NCBI RefSeq assembly: GCF_041261205.1
Contig: NZ_JBGCCH010000003.1
Span: 186,001-250,000, forward strand
Reading direction: 5' to 3'
DNA length: 64,000 bases
From: Catenulispora sp. MAP5-51
GTDB lineage: Bacteria; Actinomycetota; Actinomycetes; Streptomycetales; Catenulisporaceae
Position numbers and translations under genes: made by a program. Below, one piece after another: positions 34,901-43,160 of this stretch (positions are counted from its first letter, which is position 1; the number at the start of each line of letters is the position of its first letter). Under the pieces are notes generated by a model that saw only the letters and a program-made list of their open reading frames with translations, was not told the DNA's origin and searched no databases.

Positions 34901-37277
34901 GATCTCCATGTCGGGTGTCGTTGCCGCGACCACCGCCAGTCCCGCGATCGGTGTGACGGTCAACGTCGGCGGCCGGAACGTCCGGGTGTGGGACGCGGCG
35001 CTCGATGAGAGTGCCTATGGCCCGGAACAGGCTTGCGCCACAGCCGGAACGACCGCTTCGGCGATCGTGGCCGCGGAGCAGGCGAGCACGCGCTACGCGC
35101 AGGCCAAGGCGATCGCCGGTGCGATCGCTCCCGATGTCGCCGCGGCCGGTGCCACTCCGGTGTTGTTCCTCGGCGATCTCGCTTCCCCGTCGTCCGCTGA
35201 CTGGACCGCTGCTACTGCCGCCTCGCATTGCGGGATCGGCGCTGTCACCTGGCCGGTGCCGGACGCGCTGAGGGGAGCGGGCCTGACGGACTCGTTCCGC
35301 GCGGCCAACCCCGACCCGGCGGCCGTCCCCGGGAACACCTGGTCGCCGATCGTGTCGACCAACCCGGCCACCGGTGCCACCGAGCCGCACGACCGGATCG
35401 ACTACGTCGACTACGCCGGTGCTGACGTGCATGTGCTCGGCTCCAACACCCTGGTGGCCGGTTGGCCGTCGGCGACGAACGTCAACGCGAACGCGTGGAC
35501 CAGCGACCACACCGCGGTCGTGACCGCCTTGACCCTGGGCAGCCCACTGCCCGCGACGCCGGCGCCGGTGGTCAGCGTCGCCAAGAACTCGTTGGCCTAC
35601 CAGGCCGGTCACGGCCCCAGCACCGATGACTTGGCCGGCGCGATCGGTGCCACGTCGGACACCTCCGGCGCGAGCATCGCCGTGGACTCGAGCCACGTCG
35701 ACTTCGGCGCGGTCGGGTACTACACCGTGCTGGTGACCGCGTCCCAGGGCGGCTACGTCTCCGATCCGGTGGCGGTGACCGTCCAGGTGGTGCCGGTCGT
35801 GACCATCACAGTGGCTCAGAACTCTGTCTCGGTCGCCGGTCCCGGCCTGACCCAGGCGGCGGTGCTCGACGGTCTGGTCGGCGCGCTCAATGTGCACGGC
35901 ACGATCAACGCCGATCTGTCGCACGTCAACGCGGGTGTGGTCGGCAGCTACCCGGTGACCGTGACCGGCACCGACGACTACGGCTTCACGGCGACGGCTT
36001 CGGCGACGGTGGTCATCACGTCGCCCGACGCGCCGCCGGTCGTGACCACGGCGGTCACCCCCGGTGCGGCGGACGGCCAGAACGGTTGGTACGTCTCGGG
36101 TCCGACGATCGCGGCCGCCGCGACCGGCGACACCGCCGGCGCCGCGCCGAGCATCGAGTACCAGAGCGGCGACGGGAGCTGGACGCCGTACACCGCGCCG
36201 GTGGCGGTGCCGGACGGCGACTGGACGTATCAGTTCCGTGCGACGGACGGCGCGGGCGTGACGTCGGCCCCGGTCTCGGTGCCGGTGCGGGTCGACCGCG
36301 CCGCGCCGGCCACGACCGCGTCCTTCGCCCCCGGCGCGACCATCATCGCGCCGGTGACGGTGACCCTCACCGCCGCCGACGCCATCTCGGGCGTGGCGGG
36401 GACGCAGTACCAGATCGGGAGCGGCGCCTGGACGGCGTACACGCAGCCCTTCACGGTGACGCCGACCTTCGCCGACCAGACCGTCTCCTACCGGTCGACG
36501 GACGTGGCTGGCAACGTCGAGGCGACCGGCCACCTGGTGATCCCGGCCATCACCCCGATCCCGCCGACGATCACCACCACCGCCACCTCCCCGCAGTACG
36601 GCACGGCCGCGGTGGTGAAGGTGACGGTCAGCTCCCCGGGCCTGCCCGCCACCGGCACGATCACCCTCACCGAGGGAACCACCCCGCGCGGCACCGCCAC
36701 CCTGGCGACCGACGGCACGGCCACCTTCACCCTGCCGCCCGGCCTGGCGGCCGGGACCCACGTCCTGTCGGCGGGCTACTCGGGCAGCAACCTGCTCACC
36801 CCGGAGTACCAGACCCTGACCGTGACGGTCACCCTGCCGCAGGCATGGAGTCCGTCAGCGGTCTACAACACCGGAGCGAAGGTCTCCTACCAGGGCAACG
36901 AGTACACGGCCTCCTACTACACGAAGAACGAGACCCCCGGCAGCCCCACCGGTGCCTGGCAGGAGATCATCCTGACCGAGGCCGGCACGGCGGTCTGGAC
37001 GCCCTCGCGCATCTTCACCACCGGCGACCTGGCGGTGTACCAGGGCAAGACCTTCAAGGCGGGCTGGTACACCCGCAACCAGCAGCCCGGCGACCCCACC
37101 GGCCCCTGGCAGGAGCAGGCTCCGCCCGGGCCGAACGGAATCGCACCCTGGACGCCGACCACGATCTACAACAGCGGTGACCAGGTGACGTATCAGGGCA
37201 CGGTCTACCGTGCGCAGTGGTACACGCGGGACCAGGTTCCGGGGGCTGCTGGCGGCCCTTGGAAGAAGGTCGGGTAG
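31959..37277 (+). CDS. Secreted multidomain protein: LamG x2, InlB-type repeats, phosphatase-like, Ig-like, CBM5/12 x3
   Basis: 1772 residues from the ATG at 31959 with TTGGAG just upstream (a TTG 12 nt earlier is possible). A Sec signal peptide ends near residue 28. Approximate order: LamG lectin-like domain (40-235), two InlB/Flg_new beta repeats (around 310-400 and 470-560), second LamG (565-780), Ig-like (790-880). Then comes an endonuclease/exonuclease/phosphatase-like domain (885-1170; TWNLWD, VIGVQEDGG, FLGDLASPS, HDRIDYVDY, SDHTAVVTAL), more Ig-like domains, and three C-terminal CBM5/12 chitin-binding modules (about 1640-1772). It probably binds chitin or other wall glycans; the phosphatase-like role is inferred. 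Confidence 0.88.
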   Translation: MAVRPHALLSTVLAVAGLALSLTPTASADPTHDSRDAVLPIVSYDFDNASGATVADRSGHGNDGTWTGTPAYAPGVSGTALHISAGKNFLTLPKVAGQTDGAGSFSFETWWYDTTSTADAPLVANQNFASCANTGFAFYHLSGTYQQRSCFGVGGTRTYSTTRTTSIQNGWHYLAVVEDATAHTYNYYVDGALFSSTPTISGTTAANFDSGNPIRIGQDGTGSYSAADDALVDDFTYYNQAIGADQIAADYAATNPATHFPVTVTGDGHGSGTASVLAPAAGVTDTLTATPAAGYTFNTWVPVTPSTLTVGSDGTFTAPGSPVTVQATFTPNTYTVAYNGDGADGGSTASQKMTYDQAAPLTANGFTFTGKQFIGWSTTPSGSPTYADQASVKNLTASAGGTVTLYARWAPAGSFQVTETGDSHVAVSSTSDATAGWVAPGSAVALTATPATGYSSAWQVVSPAGLTIAADGTFTMPSGNVVLKAASSANQYSVAFDGNGATAGTTGSQQLTYDQPAALTANGFSRTGYGFLGWATSPTGKVAYAGGQNVSNLISTSGGTVTLYAVWGRLRAVGDTVAPVVSYDFSTDKNGAVTDSSGQGNDGVWKGTATYGKGYAGLAAHVSSGSNFVQLPKVAGLTDGSGSFSFSTWWGEYGETSDTTLVSNQDASACYDAGISLYHISGTSTTRTCWGQPVNVTRQYSATSPTALQGDWHYLTVVVDRSAQTMSYYIDGALFTTSSAGQITSATNFNSGLPFTIGQDGTGAYPASVDALVDDFDFYNQALTPAQIANDYTATKPAATALPDESTVDVQPPVSTVAAGFVTDTFHAPQVRVNAPVSQPLAALWNGNAVTSYTKTGGDSWLSVDAHGVVSGTAPGTAPQHPGTITVQATDGTVTSSITVEVPVLAAGDAPQLATATWNLWDAGTHVDDAQLKDLTVIASDGLDVIGVQEDGGTVAHQLAQALGWYDYEGAGGLGIVSAYPISMSGVVAATTASPAIGVTVNVGGRNVRVWDAALDESAYGPEQACATAGTTASAIVAAEQASTRYAQAKAIAGAIAPDVAAAGATPVLFLGDLASPSSADWTAATAASHCGIGAVTWPVPDALRGAGLTDSFRAANPDPAAVPGNTWSPIVSTNPATGATEPHDRIDYVDYAGADVHVLGSNTLVAGWPSATNVNANAWTSDHTAVVTALTLGSPLPATPAPVVSVAKNSLAYQAGHGPSTDDLAGAIGATSDTSGASIAVDSSHVDFGAVGYYTVLVTASQGGYVSDPVAVTVQVVPVVTITVAQNSVSVAGPGLTQAAVLDGLVGALNVHGTINADLSHVNAGVVGSYPVTVTGTDDYGFTATASATVVITSPDAPPVVTTAVTPGAADGQNGWYVSGPTIAAAATGDTAGAAPSIEYQSGDGSWTPYTAPVAVPDGDWTYQFRATDGAGVTSAPVSVPVRVDRAAPATTASFAPGATIIAPVTVTLTAADAISGVAGTQYQIGSGAWTAYTQPFTVTPTFADQTVSYRSTDVAGNVEATGHLVIPAITPIPPTITTTATSPQYGTAAVVKVTVSSPGLPATGTITLTEGTTPRGTATLATDGTATFTLPPGLAAGTHVLSAGYSGSNLLTPEYQTLTVTVTLPQAWSPSAVYNTGAKVSYQGNEYTASYYTKNETPGSPTGAWQEIILTEAGTAVWTPSRIFTTGDLAVYQGKTFKAGWYTRNQQPGDPTGPWQEQAPPGPNGIAPWTPTTIYNSGDQVTYQGTVYRAQWYTRDQVPGAAGGPWKKVG

Positions 37278-37295
37278 GTGGCTTAGAACAACCAT

Positions 37296-37337
37296 GAGTT
37301 CGGCCGGGTTCCGTTACGGAGCCCGGCCGAACTCTTT
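37296..37337. terminator. Strong bidirectional terminator
   Basis: An 18-bp stem (37296-37313 with 37317-37334, one wobble) closed by a TTA loop and followed by TTT lies between two convergent genes, so it can end transcripts from both sides. Confidence 0.88.
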
Positions 37338-37352
37338 GGTGGACGTTCGCCC

Positions 37353-38609
37353 TCAGGCCTGGCGGGCTTCGGCTATCTGGGCCGGGACGGCTCCGAGCCA
37401 CCACGTGGGATTGGCCGTGCCGTCAGTGGTGCGGCCGTCGGCGTGGACGTAGTGCCGCACGTCGCGGCCGGGCTCGCGGAACTCGCCGTCCAGGGCGCGG
37501 GCGATCCACTCCGCACCGAAGCGGAAGATTTCGGCGGCGACGCCTCCCAGCGGGTGGAATTCGCCCTCGTAGACCCGCATCTCCTTGGGCGCGCGGATCC
37601 GCTCGTAAGAGGCGAGGGCCTGCTCCAGCTGGGTCAGTTCGTCGAACTCGCCGATTCCGTACAGGACCGGGCATGCGATCTCCCGGACGAGCTCGCCGAG
37701 AGGCATGCGGAAGACCAGTTCGCGGTCGAAGGCCTCCTCGTCGGAGTAGCCCGCCATGTACATGTAGTTGTTCTTGAAGGTGGGCTGGGCGCGCTCGAAG
37801 ATCGTGGCGAAGTCGCCGGTCACCGCCTCGAAGGCGGCCAGCGCGGCGAGCCGGCGGTCGGTGGCGGCGGCGCGCGAACCCCAATAGCCGCTCATCGAGA
37901 TCCCGAACATGCCGATCCGGTCCGGGTCGACCTGCGGCAGCGCGGCCAGGTGGTCGATGTAGCGGCTGATCGCCCGCTCGTAGTTGGCCAGATCCACGGT
38001 GAGCCCGCCGGCCCGGGTCTCGCCCTGCCCCGGACCTTCGATGGACAGCGCGACGATCCCCCTCGAGGTGTAGTACCGCTCGGCGGCGTAGATGTAGTCC
38101 TCCTTGATCATGTCCATCCCCGGCCCGAGGATCACTGCCGGCACGCCTTGGACCTCCCCGGCCGGCAGGTGGAGCAGGCCGAAGATCTGGCCGCCCTCGA
38201 AGTCCAGCACCACCCGCCGCACCCGGCCGTCGCGCAGCGCGCCCAGGCGGTCCACACAGTGGTTCGCGTGCTCGCGGAAGGCCAGCTTGCGCGGGTCGGC
38301 GGCATCGAAGATCGAATACTGGGCCCGCCCCCACATCACGGCAGCGCGCACGTACAGGTCGGCCGCGGTCTGAGCGAAACCACCCCGCTCATGGTGGGCG
38401 GCGCGCGCCTCGGTCTGCCCGGCCACGGTGGCCCACGCCTTGGGCAGCATGGCCCCGCTCCGCACCAGGTCGAAGACCTTGTCGAAGTCGGTGTGGTCGT
38501 GGCCGAGCTGCTCCAGCGTCCCCTTCGCCTGAGGGTGCAGCGCGTCGAAACCGCCCTGGGCGAGAGCGATGTCCAGGGCCCAGGTCTGTCCGGTCGAGCG
38601 AATGGTCAT
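37353..38609 (-). CDS. FrsA-like alpha/beta hydrolase
   Basis: A 418-residue serine hydrolase of the DUF1100/FrsA, 2,6-dihydropseudooxynicotine-hydrolase-like group. It has a helical N-terminal cap (residues 1-150), then a hydrolase core with PAVILGPGMD, SIEGPGQGE, the nucleophile elbow GISMSG (about residue 235), an acidic residue in GIGEFDE and a C-terminal His in EGEFHPLGG. C-C or ester bond cleavage of an aromatic compound is possible but unproven. It is divergent from a MarR gene across a 29-bp palindromic operator, which predicts control by that regulator. Confidence 0.9.
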   Translation of the reverse strand: MTIRSTGQTWALDIALAQGGFDALHPQAKGTLEQLGHDHTDFDKVFDLVRSGAMLPKAWATVAGQTEARAAHHERGGFAQTAADLYVRAAVMWGRAQYSIFDAADPRKLAFREHANHCVDRLGALRDGRVRRVVLDFEGGQIFGLLHLPAGEVQGVPAVILGPGMDMIKEDYIYAAERYYTSRGIVALSIEGPGQGETRAGGLTVDLANYERAISRYIDHLAALPQVDPDRIGMFGISMSGYWGSRAAATDRRLAALAAFEAVTGDFATIFERAQPTFKNNYMYMAGYSDEEAFDRELVFRMPLGELVREIACPVLYGIGEFDELTQLEQALASYERIRAPKEMRVYEGEFHPLGGVAAEIFRFGAEWIARALDGEFREPGRDVRHYVHADGRTTDGTANPTWWLGAVPAQIAEARQA

Positions 38610-38647
38610 GACGGATGTCCTCTCGGGATCGGTACCCGGCGAAAGTG

Positions 38648-38676
38648 CCTAAGTACTTAATCATTAAGTACTTAGG
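38648..38676. promoter_or_regulatory. MarR operator, 14+1+14 perfect inverted repeat
   Basis: CCTAAGTACTTAAT, one C, then its exact complement (38663-38676). Each arm also contains the smaller palindrome TAAGTACTTA. The AT-rich block lies between the divergent hydrolase and MarR genes, where promoter -10/-35 elements must sit, so it is the likely MarR binding site for both. Confidence 0.88.
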
Positions 38677-38726
38677 CTAAGCTCGGTGTCAACTCGCCCT
38701 CGATCCGCACCCCTGAGGTCCACCCC

Positions 38727-39185
38727 ATGCCCAAGCCGCAACCCGCCGCCGCCCGCGATCAAGCACTCGATCACCTTGCCCGCGCCGCCTACAGCCTCAG
38801 CGCCGCCGACTCCCGCCTGCGCGGCCGCGCCACTCGCACCCCCGGAGCCCTCTCCCTCACCCACGCACGAGCCCTCCGGGCCCTCGCCGAGGCCGGCCCG
38901 CAGTCGATCAGCCAACTGGCCGCGGCCACCGAGACCACCGGAGCCGCGACCACCCAACTGGTCAACGGCCTCGTCGCAGCCGACTACGTAACGCGCGAAC
39001 GCACCCCGGGCGACAAGAGATCAGTCCTCGTCACCCTCACCGCCGCAGGCCGGCACCGCCACAACGAACGCCAGGCGCTCCTCACCCAGGCACTGGACAC
39101 CGCGCTCGCCGACCACGACGCGGCCGCGTTGAACAGCGCGACCGATGTGCTGCGGACGCTGGCCGCCATCTACGACGAACTCTGA
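38727..39185 (+). CDS. MarR-family regulator
   Basis: A 152-residue winged-helix regulator. It shows SISQLAAATETTGAATTQLVNGLVAADYVTRERTPGDKRSVLVTLTAAG, a complete MarR recognition helix and wing, between residues 65 and 115. The short leader before the ATG contains a weak GAGG ribosome site. It is divergent from the FrsA-like hydrolase, which is its probable target together with itself. Converges with the beta-propeller gene across a hairpin. Confidence 0.92.
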   Translation: MPKPQPAAARDQALDHLARAAYSLSAADSRLRGRATRTPGALSLTHARALRALAEAGPQSISQLAAATETTGAATTQLVNGLVAADYVTRERTPGDKRSVLVTLTAAGRHRHNERQALLTQALDTALADHDAAALNSATDVLRTLAAIYDEL

Positions 39186-39194
39186 TGAGAAGCA

Positions 39195-39235
39195 GGCCGC
39201 ACGCGCGACGGCTTTTCGCCGTCACGCATGCGGCC
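39195..39235. terminator. Terminator hairpin between convergent genes
   Basis: An 18-bp stem with two G-T wobbles (39195-39212 with 39218-39235) and a TTTTC loop separates the marR and beta-propeller genes. Confidence 0.78.
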
Positions 39236-39255
39236 CCTTGGTCCCAGCCGGTGTC

Positions 39256-40287
39256 TCAGGAGATGCCGATGACGTTCAAGGTCGGTGTGGACGACGAAGG
39301 CGTCGACGGGGTCGAGACGGCGAACAACTCGGACCCGGACTGGTTCCAGGCCAGCCCGTAGACGCCGGAGCCGCTGACTTGGTACGTGCCGGTCGGGTTC
39401 GAGGTGCCGGGCTGGAACAGGTAGACCGACGGGCTCGCGTCGGCCACGCCGATGGCGATGGCGCCGTTCGCGGGAGCGACGGCTACGGAGTTCGGGTACG
39501 CGCCGGTCTGGTAGGTGGCGTTCTCGGTCATGCCGTTGAGCGTGAGCTCGCTGCCGTGGTAGGGCCACCCGCACGCCGTGACGACGCCGGCGCCGTCAGC
39601 GGTGACGGCCAACTGCGAGAGGTTCTCGCACCCGTCCGACTGCGACCAGGGGTTGGACTTCGCCAAGGGCACCGGCGCACCGGTCGAGACGTCGAAGGAC
39701 TCGACGACCGACGGGCTCATCCCGCTGTCGCCGGCGACGAGGACATTCGGCGCGCTGGGCGAGGCGGCGAGAACGGGGGCGTTGTAGAACGTCGACTCGG
39801 CGGTCGTGGCGACGGTAAGTGCCGCGGGATCGAGCACCCCGATCCCGGACTGGCCCGAAGCGCCGTAGCTGAACCAGATGTCGTGGCCGACGACGGCCAG
39901 ATGCCGCGCATCATGGCCGGTCCCGGTGAAATAGAGGGCCACCTCCTGCAACGTGGAGGTGTTGACCGCGGCGATCTCGTCAGTCCCGCCGATCGCGGCG
40001 TAGAGGATGCCGTCCCCCTGCGACAGCGCCAGCGCGGTCGCCCCGTCGAGCGAGGAGAGCGTACTGACCGGCTGGCCGGCGAAGTCGGCGACCGCGACCG
40101 GATCGGCCCCGGCCCCGGAGACGAAGACCTGGTGATGGGCGGAGTCGGCGACGATGGAGGAGAACCCGCTCAACGGGAGCGCGACGGCGCTCGTCGGACC
40201 GCTGGCGGCCACGGCCGGGCCGGCCAACGCGGTGAAGAGGATGGCCGCAGTGGCGGCGCTGAGGGCTCCTGCGGACTTGAATCGCAT
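39256..40287 (-). CDS. Secreted YncE-like beta-propeller protein
   Basis: 343 residues from the ATG at 40287. It has a signal peptide (FKSAGALSAATAAILFTALAG, cleavage near AVA-AS at about residue 28). Repeated blades such as SSIVADSAHHQVFVSG, TALALSQGDGILYAAIGGTDEIAAVN and HLAVVGHDIWFSYG indicate a seven-bladed YncE/YVTN-type propeller with a binding rather than catalytic role. The C-terminus is Ser/Thr-rich. Longer frames run into pseudogene debris and are rejected. The ribosome site is weak. Confidence 0.85.
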   Translation of the reverse strand: MRFKSAGALSAATAAILFTALAGPAVAASGPTSAVALPLSGFSSIVADSAHHQVFVSGAGADPVAVADFAGQPVSTLSSLDGATALALSQGDGILYAAIGGTDEIAAVNTSTLQEVALYFTGTGHDARHLAVVGHDIWFSYGASGQSGIGVLDPAALTVATTAESTFYNAPVLAASPSAPNVLVAGDSGMSPSVVESFDVSTGAPVPLAKSNPWSQSDGCENLSQLAVTADGAGVVTACGWPYHGSELTLNGMTENATYQTGAYPNSVAVAPANGAIAIGVADASPSVYLFQPGTSNPTGTYQVSGSGVYGLAWNQSGSELFAVSTPSTPSSSTPTLNVIGIS

Positions 40288-40442
40288 ACCCAAGACAGAC
40301 TCGATACCTTCCGTGCGAGTGACGCGTTCGCCGTGCCACCCACGGCCGGATCCGACCCGAGCGGCGGCGGCGTGACGCTTCGACCTGTCCTTGCGAATCC
40401 ACGCTATTCGCAGTGGTCTGATATGGCGAAGGGTTTTTCGAA

Positions 40443-40716
40443 GGTGCGTTCGAGCCGCCACGGCCTTGGGCGTATCGGCCGGCGCGTACGTGGCTTCGAC
40501 GGCGGGCGTCTCCATGTCACCGTGTCGCTGCTTGGCGATGAACGTGGTCAGGCGCTGGCGTACGAACGGAGACAGTGCCACTGCTCTTGTCCGGCGGCCG
40601 AGGCCCAGCCACTTTCCGGCGACTGCGCCGTCGGCGATCACCAGCGTGCCGCGCGGAGTGAGCGCTCTGCGCAGCCGCGACAAGCTGCTGTCGCCGCCGC
40701 TGTCCAGGATGAGGCC
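40443..40716 (-). pseudogene. Fragment of quinone-oxidoreductase-like MDR dehydrogenase
   Basis: About 90 codons read [20 protein letters not shown], then RGTLVIADG, ALSPFVRQRLTTFIAKQ and a degraded TYAPADTPKAV. This is the C-terminal cofactor-domain pattern of actinobacterial NAD(P)-dependent zinc-type alcohol dehydrogenases. The catalytic N-terminal half is absent: upstream the sequence breaks straight into the yyaL fragment at 40732, and there is no start codon. It marks the left edge of the accessory island. The stretch 40288-40442 between it and the propeller gene shows nothing recognisable. Confidence 0.72.
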
Positions 40717-40731
40717 GGAGATTGCCGTCGG

Positions 40732-40875
40732 ACTACCTCCTCCAGCGCGCCGATAACCCCGTGGATCGGTATCAATGGGGCGACGAGGCATTCGCGGAGC
40801 GCGCCGTCGGGATGTGCCGCTCCTGATCTCCATCGGGTACGCCGCGTGCCACTGGTGCCAGTTGATCCCCTAAGT
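40732..40875 (+). pseudogene. yyaL 5' fragment A (frameshifted)
   Basis: Matches codons 11-52 of the intact thioredoxin-domain gene at 52524: YLLQxADNPVD, then [11 protein letters not shown] single base missing near 40798 then shifts the frame, although the DNA match continues to CACTGGTGCCA (CHWC). After this the sequence leaves yyaL homology and reaches a stop (TAAGTGCAC). The start and first ten codons are missing. It is one of three partial copies in the island. Confidence 0.88.
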
Positions 40876-41021
40876 GCACAAGGCCTTCTTGCTGGAAATT
40901 CGCGGTAGGCGGCCGCGTCGTTGTAACGCGACGCGCCGTGGATCCCATTCTCGATTGTCCCGCCTGGCCCGGTCATGTCATGCTTAGCGCTCAGAATTCG
41001 TCCAGGCCCGGGGGATATCGC

Positions 41022-42998
41022 GTGGCGTCGAAGAAGCGCAAGCCAAAGAATGTCTGGAAGCCCGTCGAAGCATTCTGGACCGCGGAGCGACTGGTCAGAG
41101 ACTCCGCGCTGATCATCCCGGAGATCGAGCGCCGTTACCGCGAAGCCCATCCTTACGGTGAAGGCCCGGACGACGCCGACGTGCGCTCGTGGCGCGTCAG
41201 CGTCTACGAGGCGGCGAACGTCCTTGTGGCCAATGGGCTCGGCGGCGTTTACATGTTCATCGAGTACCGTGTTCAGCCGGATATGGCGCCGATCGATGTC
41301 GTATTGGCCGGACGTCATCCGAACGGGATGCTCAGCTACGCCGCCATCGAACTGAAGCAGTGGAGTGCGGTCGGGCCTCCTGACGGGACGAATCCGATCG
41401 GGATCAAATCCTGCGTGCACTGCGACCTGCTCGGGGCCGGTCGGCTTTGCAGGACCTGCGCTGTGGCATGGGTGTGGGCACCCGGCTACAACAAACACAA
41501 AAAGCATCCCTCGGCGCAGGCATATGACAACCTTCTGAACTTGCGCCGATATCACAGCATGTTCGACGACCGGTACGTGAATCTCGTTGCCGCGGCATAT
41601 CTCCATAATCTGCGGGACGAACACGCTGTGAAGACAGTGATCGGAGTCCGTCCCAATCCCGGTGTGAACGTGCCGGTCTTCACCGGACGCGATCCGAACG
41701 GATTGCGCAACTTCATCACGGAGCATTTCGCCGCCGAGCCAGGAGCTGAAGCTGCTGAGGCGCTTCTCAAGGGCCGGCGGTCGGCGGGGCGGATCAGCGA
41801 CGACTTGGGCGAGATCGTCGCGGGCATGGCGTCCTTCGGTTTGGTGGAACAGCAGGCAAAGGCTGTCGATGCCGTCATGGCGGAGGTCATGACCGCTGAG
41901 CCGCGGAGCCGGAAGAGGGTTTTTGTCATCGAAGGCCGTCCAGGGACTGGAAAGAGCCTGGTGGCGCTTACCCTGCTGGGCCGAGCGAACGTGTCGGTGC
42001 CGCCGGTTGACGCGCGCTACGTGTCCGGAGGTGTCTCCTCACGCGAGACGTTCAAGCGCGCGTCGTCGCCTTACCGCGGCGCGTTCATCCCGCTGATCCA
42101 GGTGGCCGACTGGGAGGAGGACGAGGTCGACATGATCCTGTGCGATGAGGCGCATCGTCTGTCGGCACGTCCGAAGACAGGGTCGTTCGCCATGCGCAAG
42201 GGACCGGAATCCTCAGTGGAGATCGCAGTCCGGGCCGCACGTGTCCCGGTCTTCTTCATCGACGGGGATCAGCGCCTGTTCGGTGACGAGGTGTGGACGC
42301 CCGCCAGGCTCAAAGAGGAGATTCTCAATCTCGGCGCGGAGATCGTGCCGTTCACCCTGGACCGGGTCCTGCGATCGATGGGTAGCGCCACCTACGACAC
42401 CTGGCTTCGGCATCTCCTTTACGGCAAGCCGATCGTCTGGCGACGCGACGCCGACAAGACGCCCGAGCCGTTCGAGCTCTATTACGCCGAGTCTCCGCAC
42501 GAGATGGAGAAGTTCCTCGAGTCGAAGCTCAAAGAAGGACGAACAGCCCGGATGACCGCAGGCATCTGTTGGGACTGGCTCGATGACACCGGGACGGTAC
42601 CCGAGGTCAAACTGCCCGGTGGCTGGGCCCGTCCCTGGAACCCGGGCGACAATCCGAAAACTGCGGGAGTACCGAAGCGTCACTTCTGGGCCACTGACCA
42701 AGGCGGCTTCGCGCAGATTGGTTGTGTCCACACCGCCCAAGGACTCGAGTACGAGTGGGGTGGCGTGATCATCGGACCCGACCTGACTCGGGACGGCGAC
42801 CAGTGGCTTGTCCATCGCGAGCACGTGCTGAACAAGGCCAACCGGATCACCGATGACGCCGAACTCCATCGGGCTGTTCGCAACGCTTACGGTGTCCTCA
42901 TGACGCGGTCTTTGCGCGGCACGGTTCTCTACTCAGTCGACCCGGAGACCAGAGAATTGTTCGCTGCTCTCGGCGTTGAACGGGTGCCACGAGTGTGA
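41022..42998 (+). CDS. PD-(D/E)XK nuclease - zinc ribbon - DUF2075 (SF1) helicase fusion
   Basis: 658 residues from a GTG with GGGGGA 7 nt upstream; an ATG at 40980 and GTG at 40938 are in frame but lack ribosome sites. The N-terminal domain has the PD-(D/E)XK layout (Asp92 in PIDVVL, Glu110-Leu-Lys112 in AAIELKQW), followed by a possible zinc ribbon (Cys131, 134, 143, 146). The C-terminal DUF2075/SF1 ATPase shows Walker A GRPGTGKS (305-312), Walker B ILCDEAHR (Asp375-Glu376), a GDQR motif III and VHTAQGLEYEWGGVIIG near the end. The architecture is like anti-phage nuclease-helicases (Nhi type). The DNA is visibly less GC-rich than its flanks, suggesting transfer. Defence role is inferred. Confidence 0.87.
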   Translation: MASKKRKPKNVWKPVEAFWTAERLVRDSALIIPEIERRYREAHPYGEGPDDADVRSWRVSVYEAANVLVANGLGGVYMFIEYRVQPDMAPIDVVLAGRHPNGMLSYAAIELKQWSAVGPPDGTNPIGIKSCVHCDLLGAGRLCRTCAVAWVWAPGYNKHKKHPSAQAYDNLLNLRRYHSMFDDRYVNLVAAAYLHNLRDEHAVKTVIGVRPNPGVNVPVFTGRDPNGLRNFITEHFAAEPGAEAAEALLKGRRSAGRISDDLGEIVAGMASFGLVEQQAKAVDAVMAEVMTAEPRSRKRVFVIEGRPGTGKSLVALTLLGRANVSVPPVDARYVSGGVSSRETFKRASSPYRGAFIPLIQVADWEEDEVDMILCDEAHRLSARPKTGSFAMRKGPESSVEIAVRAARVPVFFIDGDQRLFGDEVWTPARLKEEILNLGAEIVPFTLDRVLRSMGSATYDTWLRHLLYGKPIVWRRDADKTPEPFELYYAESPHEMEKFLESKLKEGRTARMTAGICWDWLDDTGTVPEVKLPGGWARPWNPGDNPKTAGVPKRHFWATDQGGFAQIGCVHTAQGLEYEWGGVIIGPDLTRDGDQWLVHREHVLNKANRITDDAELHRAVRNAYGVLMTRSLRGTVLYSVDPETRELFAALGVERVPRV

Positions 42999-43160
42999 CT
43001 CCTCGGGGTCGGGTTCGCCATGCTCCCTGCGGGCTTCTAGTCGACAACCCACGAACATGCTCAGCGAGGTCGTCACCGGGATCTTCGAGCTGGACCAACC
43101 ATGCGTTCTGTCTGGTGTCTTGGTCAGGAGATCGGTGGAGTGCCGTGCAAGGATGAGGAT

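Noticed and set aside
31995-36761. 1588-codon open frame antisense to the multidomain protein
   Set aside because: GC-rich antisense artefact with no recognisable domain; the plus strand shows a signal peptide, LamG and CBM modules.
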